Shown here in pieces: positions 61,829 through 64,000 of a stretch of 64,000 nt of DNA (within the stretch, counting starts at the first letter, position 1; each line of letters begins with the position of its first letter). Source of the stretch: Verrucomicrobiota bacterium (GTDB taxonomy: Bacteria; Verrucomicrobiota; Verrucomicrobiia; CAIQCK01). Where the stretch lies: NCBI GenBank assembly GCA_016235595.1, contig JACRJX010000016.1:62001-126000 (forward strand), written 5' to 3'. Under the pieces are notes generated by a model. The model worked only from the letters and a program-made list of their open reading frames with translations. It was not told where the DNA came from and searched no databases. The position numbers and the translations under genes are program-made.

Positions 61829-64000
61829 ATGATCATGAGTGACAAACCCGAACAACCTGTCCCGCCCGTCGCCATGCCGGCGACACTGCCGGCGCGGTTG
61901 CCAGTCCTGCCGTTGAGTGATCTGGTCGTGTTCCCGCACATGGTGGCGTCGCTGGTGGTCACGAGCGCGTCGAGCATTCAACTGATGGATGACGTGGTGG
62001 CCGGTTCCCGGCTGCTGGGGTTGGTGTTGCAGCGAGATGCACACGTGGAGAATCCGCATAAGGAGGATTTGCATGAATACGGTTGTGCAGGGCGTGTGCT
62101 GCGGATGCTTAAGTTTCCCGACGACAGCGTGCGGGTGCTGGTGCAAGGGGTGCAGCGCATTCGCGTCGTGAAAGTCGAGCAGGAGGAACCATACATCGTC
62201 GCACGCATCGCACCGCTCAAGGAAGAAGCAGACGGTTCGATCGAGATGAGCGCGCTGGCAAGCAATGCTGGCAAGCAGTTCCAGAGGATCATCAGCCTTT
62301 CGCCCGCGATGCCCGACGAGTTGAAGGTGGCGGCGCTCAATGCGCAGGATCCCGGCCGGCTCACCGACCTGATCGCGTCCAACTTGAACATTGCGTTGGA
62401 GGAACGGCAGCGGTTGCTGGAGACCCATAGTGTCAAATCCCGGCTGGTCCGGTTGACGGATTCACTGAACCGGGAGTTGGAGGTGCTCGAACTGGGCAGC
62501 GAAATCCAAAACAAGGTCGCTTCCACGTTGTCGAAGGGGCAACGCGACTACTTTTTGCGCGAGCAACTCAAGCAAATTCAAAAAGAGCTTGGCGAAGAAG
62601 GCGAGCACGGTCTCGAAATCAAGGAGCTGCGCGAAAAAGTGGACAAGGCGCAGATGCCGGAGGAGCCGAAAAAGGCCGCCCTGCGCGAGTTGGAACGGCT
62701 CGCGATGATTCCCAGCGCGTCAGCCGAATACACGGTTGTGCGCAGTTACCTCGACTGGCTCGTGACGTTGCCGTGGTCGAAGTGCACCCAGGACCGCCTT
62801 GACATCGCTCGCGCGCGGTACGTGTTGGACGAGGATCATTTCGATTTGAAACGCGTCAAGGAACGCATTCTGGAATACCTCAGCGTGCGCAAGCTCAAGC
62901 AAGACATGAAAGGGCCGATCCTCTGCTTCGTCGGTCCGCCAGGCGTTGGCAAGACTTCGCTCGGCATGAGCATCGCCCGCGCGCTTGGCCGGAAATTCAT
63001 CCGCATCTCGCTCGGCGGCGTGCGCGACGAAGCGGAAATTCGTGGTCATCGGCGGACTTACATCGGCGCACTGCCAGGCCGCGTCATTCAGGGCATTCGC
63101 AAAGCTGAGAGCTCCAATCCGGTGTTCATGCTCGACGAGATAGACAAGGTCGGCACGGATTTTCGTGGCGATCCCAGCGCTGCGCTGCTCGAGCTGCTTG
63201 ACCCGCAACAGAACCACAGCTTTTCCGACCACTATCTGGAAGTGCCGTTTGATTTGTCGAAGGTGATGTTCATCACTACAGCCAACGTGCTGGACACGGT
63301 GATCCCGGCTTTGCGCGACCGGATGGAGGTGCTGGAGTTGCCGGGTTACACCCAGGAAGAGAAACTGCACATCGCCACGGGACACATTGTGCCGCGCCAA
63401 CTCGGCGAGCATGGATTGAAGAATGGCCAACTCCGCTTTGAACGGCGGGCATTGCGCACTCTCGTCGCTCATTACACGCGCGAGGCTGGCGTGCGCAACC
63501 TGGAACGAGAAGTCGCTTCGATCTGCCGCAAAGTTGTGCGTCGTATTGTCGAGGGCAATGTGAGCAAGTTTCGCGTCACCCAGCGGGCGTTGTCTGACCT
63601 GCTGGGCCCGCCCAAATTTCTTCCCGAGGTTGCGGAGCGCAAGGGTGAACCCGGCATCGTCACCGGACTGGCGTGGACTTCCACAGGTGGCGACATTCTC
63701 TTCATCGAAGCAACGCGGATGGCCGGCAAGGGCAGTTTGTTGCTGACCGGGTCAATGGGTGATGTCATGAAAGAATCCGGCACGGCGGCGCTTAGCTTTG
63801 TGCGTTCGCATTGCAAACAACTCAATATTGACAGTGATAAATTCGGCGCGTCCGACATACACATCCACGTTCCCTCCGGCGCGATTCCGAAGGACGGTCC
63901 TTCCGCGGGCTTGGCGATGGCTGTCGCGCTGGCGTCGCTGATGAGCAATCGCGTTGTGCGGCCGGACATGGCGATGACCGGCGAGATCACGTTGCGCGGC
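61829..64000 (+). CDS. lon: ATP-dependent protease Lon, cut by the window edge
   Basis: The frame from ATG 61829 (or 61835) is open for 724 codons to the last base; the 3' end is missing. The N-terminal LAN domain begins [17 protein letters not shown]. The AAA+ domain has Walker A GPPGVGKT (369-376) and Walker [10 protein letters not shown]. The proteolytic domain shows the serine in PKDGPSAG (Ser692); the catalytic lysine is just beyond the edge after TGEITLRG. E. coli Lon has 784 residues, so about 60-90 are lost. Role: degradation of misfolded and regulatory proteins in the cytoplasm. No clear ribosome site is seen; an 11-codon frame (61797-61832) ends on the ATGA overlap with the start, so translational coupling is possible. 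Confidence 0.95.
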   Translation, partial: MIMSDKPEQPVPPVAMPATLPARLPVLPLSDLVVFPHMVASLVVTSASSIQLMDDVVAGSRLLGLVLQRDAHVENPHKEDLHEYGCAGRVLRMLKFPDDSVRVLVQGVQRIRVVKVEQEEPYIVARIAPLKEEADGSIEMSALASNAGKQFQRIISLSPAMPDELKVAALNAQDPGRLTDLIASNLNIALEERQRLLETHSVKSRLVRLTDSLNRELEVLELGSEIQNKVASTLSKGQRDYFLREQLKQIQKELGEEGEHGLEIKELREKVDKAQMPEEPKKAALRELERLAMIPSASAEYTVVRSYLDWLVTLPWSKCTQDRLDIARARYVLDEDHFDLKRVKERILEYLSVRKLKQDMKGPILCFVGPPGVGKTSLGMSIARALGRKFIRISLGGVRDEAEIRGHRRTYIGALPGRVIQGIRKAESSNPVFMLDEIDKVGTDFRGDPSAALLELLDPQQNHSFSDHYLEVPFDLSKVMFITTANVLDTVIPALRDRMEVLELPGYTQEEKLHIATGHIVPRQLGEHGLKNGQLRFERRALRTLVAHYTREAGVRNLEREVASICRKVVRRIVEGNVSKFRVTQRALSDLLGPPKFLPEVAERKGEPGIVTGLAWTSTGGDILFIEATRMAGKGSLLLTGSMGDVMKESGTAALSFVRSHCKQLNIDSDKFGASDIHIHVPSGAIPKDGPSAGLAMAVALASLMSNRVVRPDMAMTGEITLRG

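Overview
The window looks like a chromosomal segment of a GC-rich, Gram-negative heterotroph, most likely a member of the Verrucomicrobiota or a related PVC lineage. This is inferred from gene content: Tat-exported Gfo/Idh and TIM-barrel sugar proteins, secreted GH172/DUF2961, DUF4091 and DUF6259-type proteins, AsmA-like proteins, TolC/MFP efflux genes and a uroporphyrinogen-decarboxylase-family protein beside a CobW GTPase. No rRNA, tRNA, CRISPR array, insertion sequence or phage gene was seen. Genes are densely packed, often with ATGA/GTGA start-stop overlaps, and both strands are used.

Layout. (1) 1-10.3 kb: a lipid/glycolipid-type biosynthetic cluster with a ketosynthase (cut by the left edge), SDR reductase, B12-binding radical SAM protein, three glycosyltransferases, a SPASM radical SAM protein and a PlsC-type acyltransferase. 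A convergent alpha-oxoamine synthase gene closes it but carries one in-frame TAA. (2) 10.4-15.3 kb: a lipoprotein with an internal duplication, an AsmA-like protein, a Tat-exported oxidoreductase and a secreted metallophosphoesterase. (3) 15.3-27.9 kb: very large secreted glycan-active proteins (a 1313-residue CBM-bearing protein, GH172, a DUF6259-like protein) flanking a small operon of a membrane protein, a URO-D/thioredoxin fusion and a CobW GTPase. (4) 28-40.6 kb: surface-polysaccharide genes: GT2, two polytopic membrane proteins, a GT4, a tandem double GT4, a coiled-coil methyltransferase, and Wzt/Wzm-like ABC export. A decayed 3' fragment of a DUF6259-like gene lies at about 31 kb.

(5) 40.7-46.7 kb: a five-gene tripartite efflux operon with two successive TolC-like genes, an HlyD-like adaptor, a FtsX/MacB-type permease and a LolD-like ATPase. 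(6) 46.8-50.3 kb: a DUF4091/GH123-like secreted glycosidase. (7) 50.4-57.3 kb: a Tat-exported sugar isomerase-like protein, then a LacI-led operon: lacI-type regulator, secreted ADP-ribosylglycohydrolase, GRP-type sugar permease, ribokinase, secreted nucleoside hydrolase. Two matching palindromic operators precede the regulator, one inside its probable promoter. Together these genes fit scavenging of ribose from extracellular nucleosides or ADP-ribose compounds. (8) 57.6-64 kb: a secreted beta-helix glycosidase, an AsmA-like protein, an Hsp20 chaperone and a Lon protease cut by the right edge.

The most notable items are the partly broken lipid cluster, the LacI-controlled ribose-scavenging operon with its operators and an 8-base-periodic intergenic hairpin, the methyltransferase/Wzt/divergent Wzm export module, the URO-D-thioredoxin fusion next to a CobW protein with a degraded cysteine motif, and the DUF6259 gene remnant.
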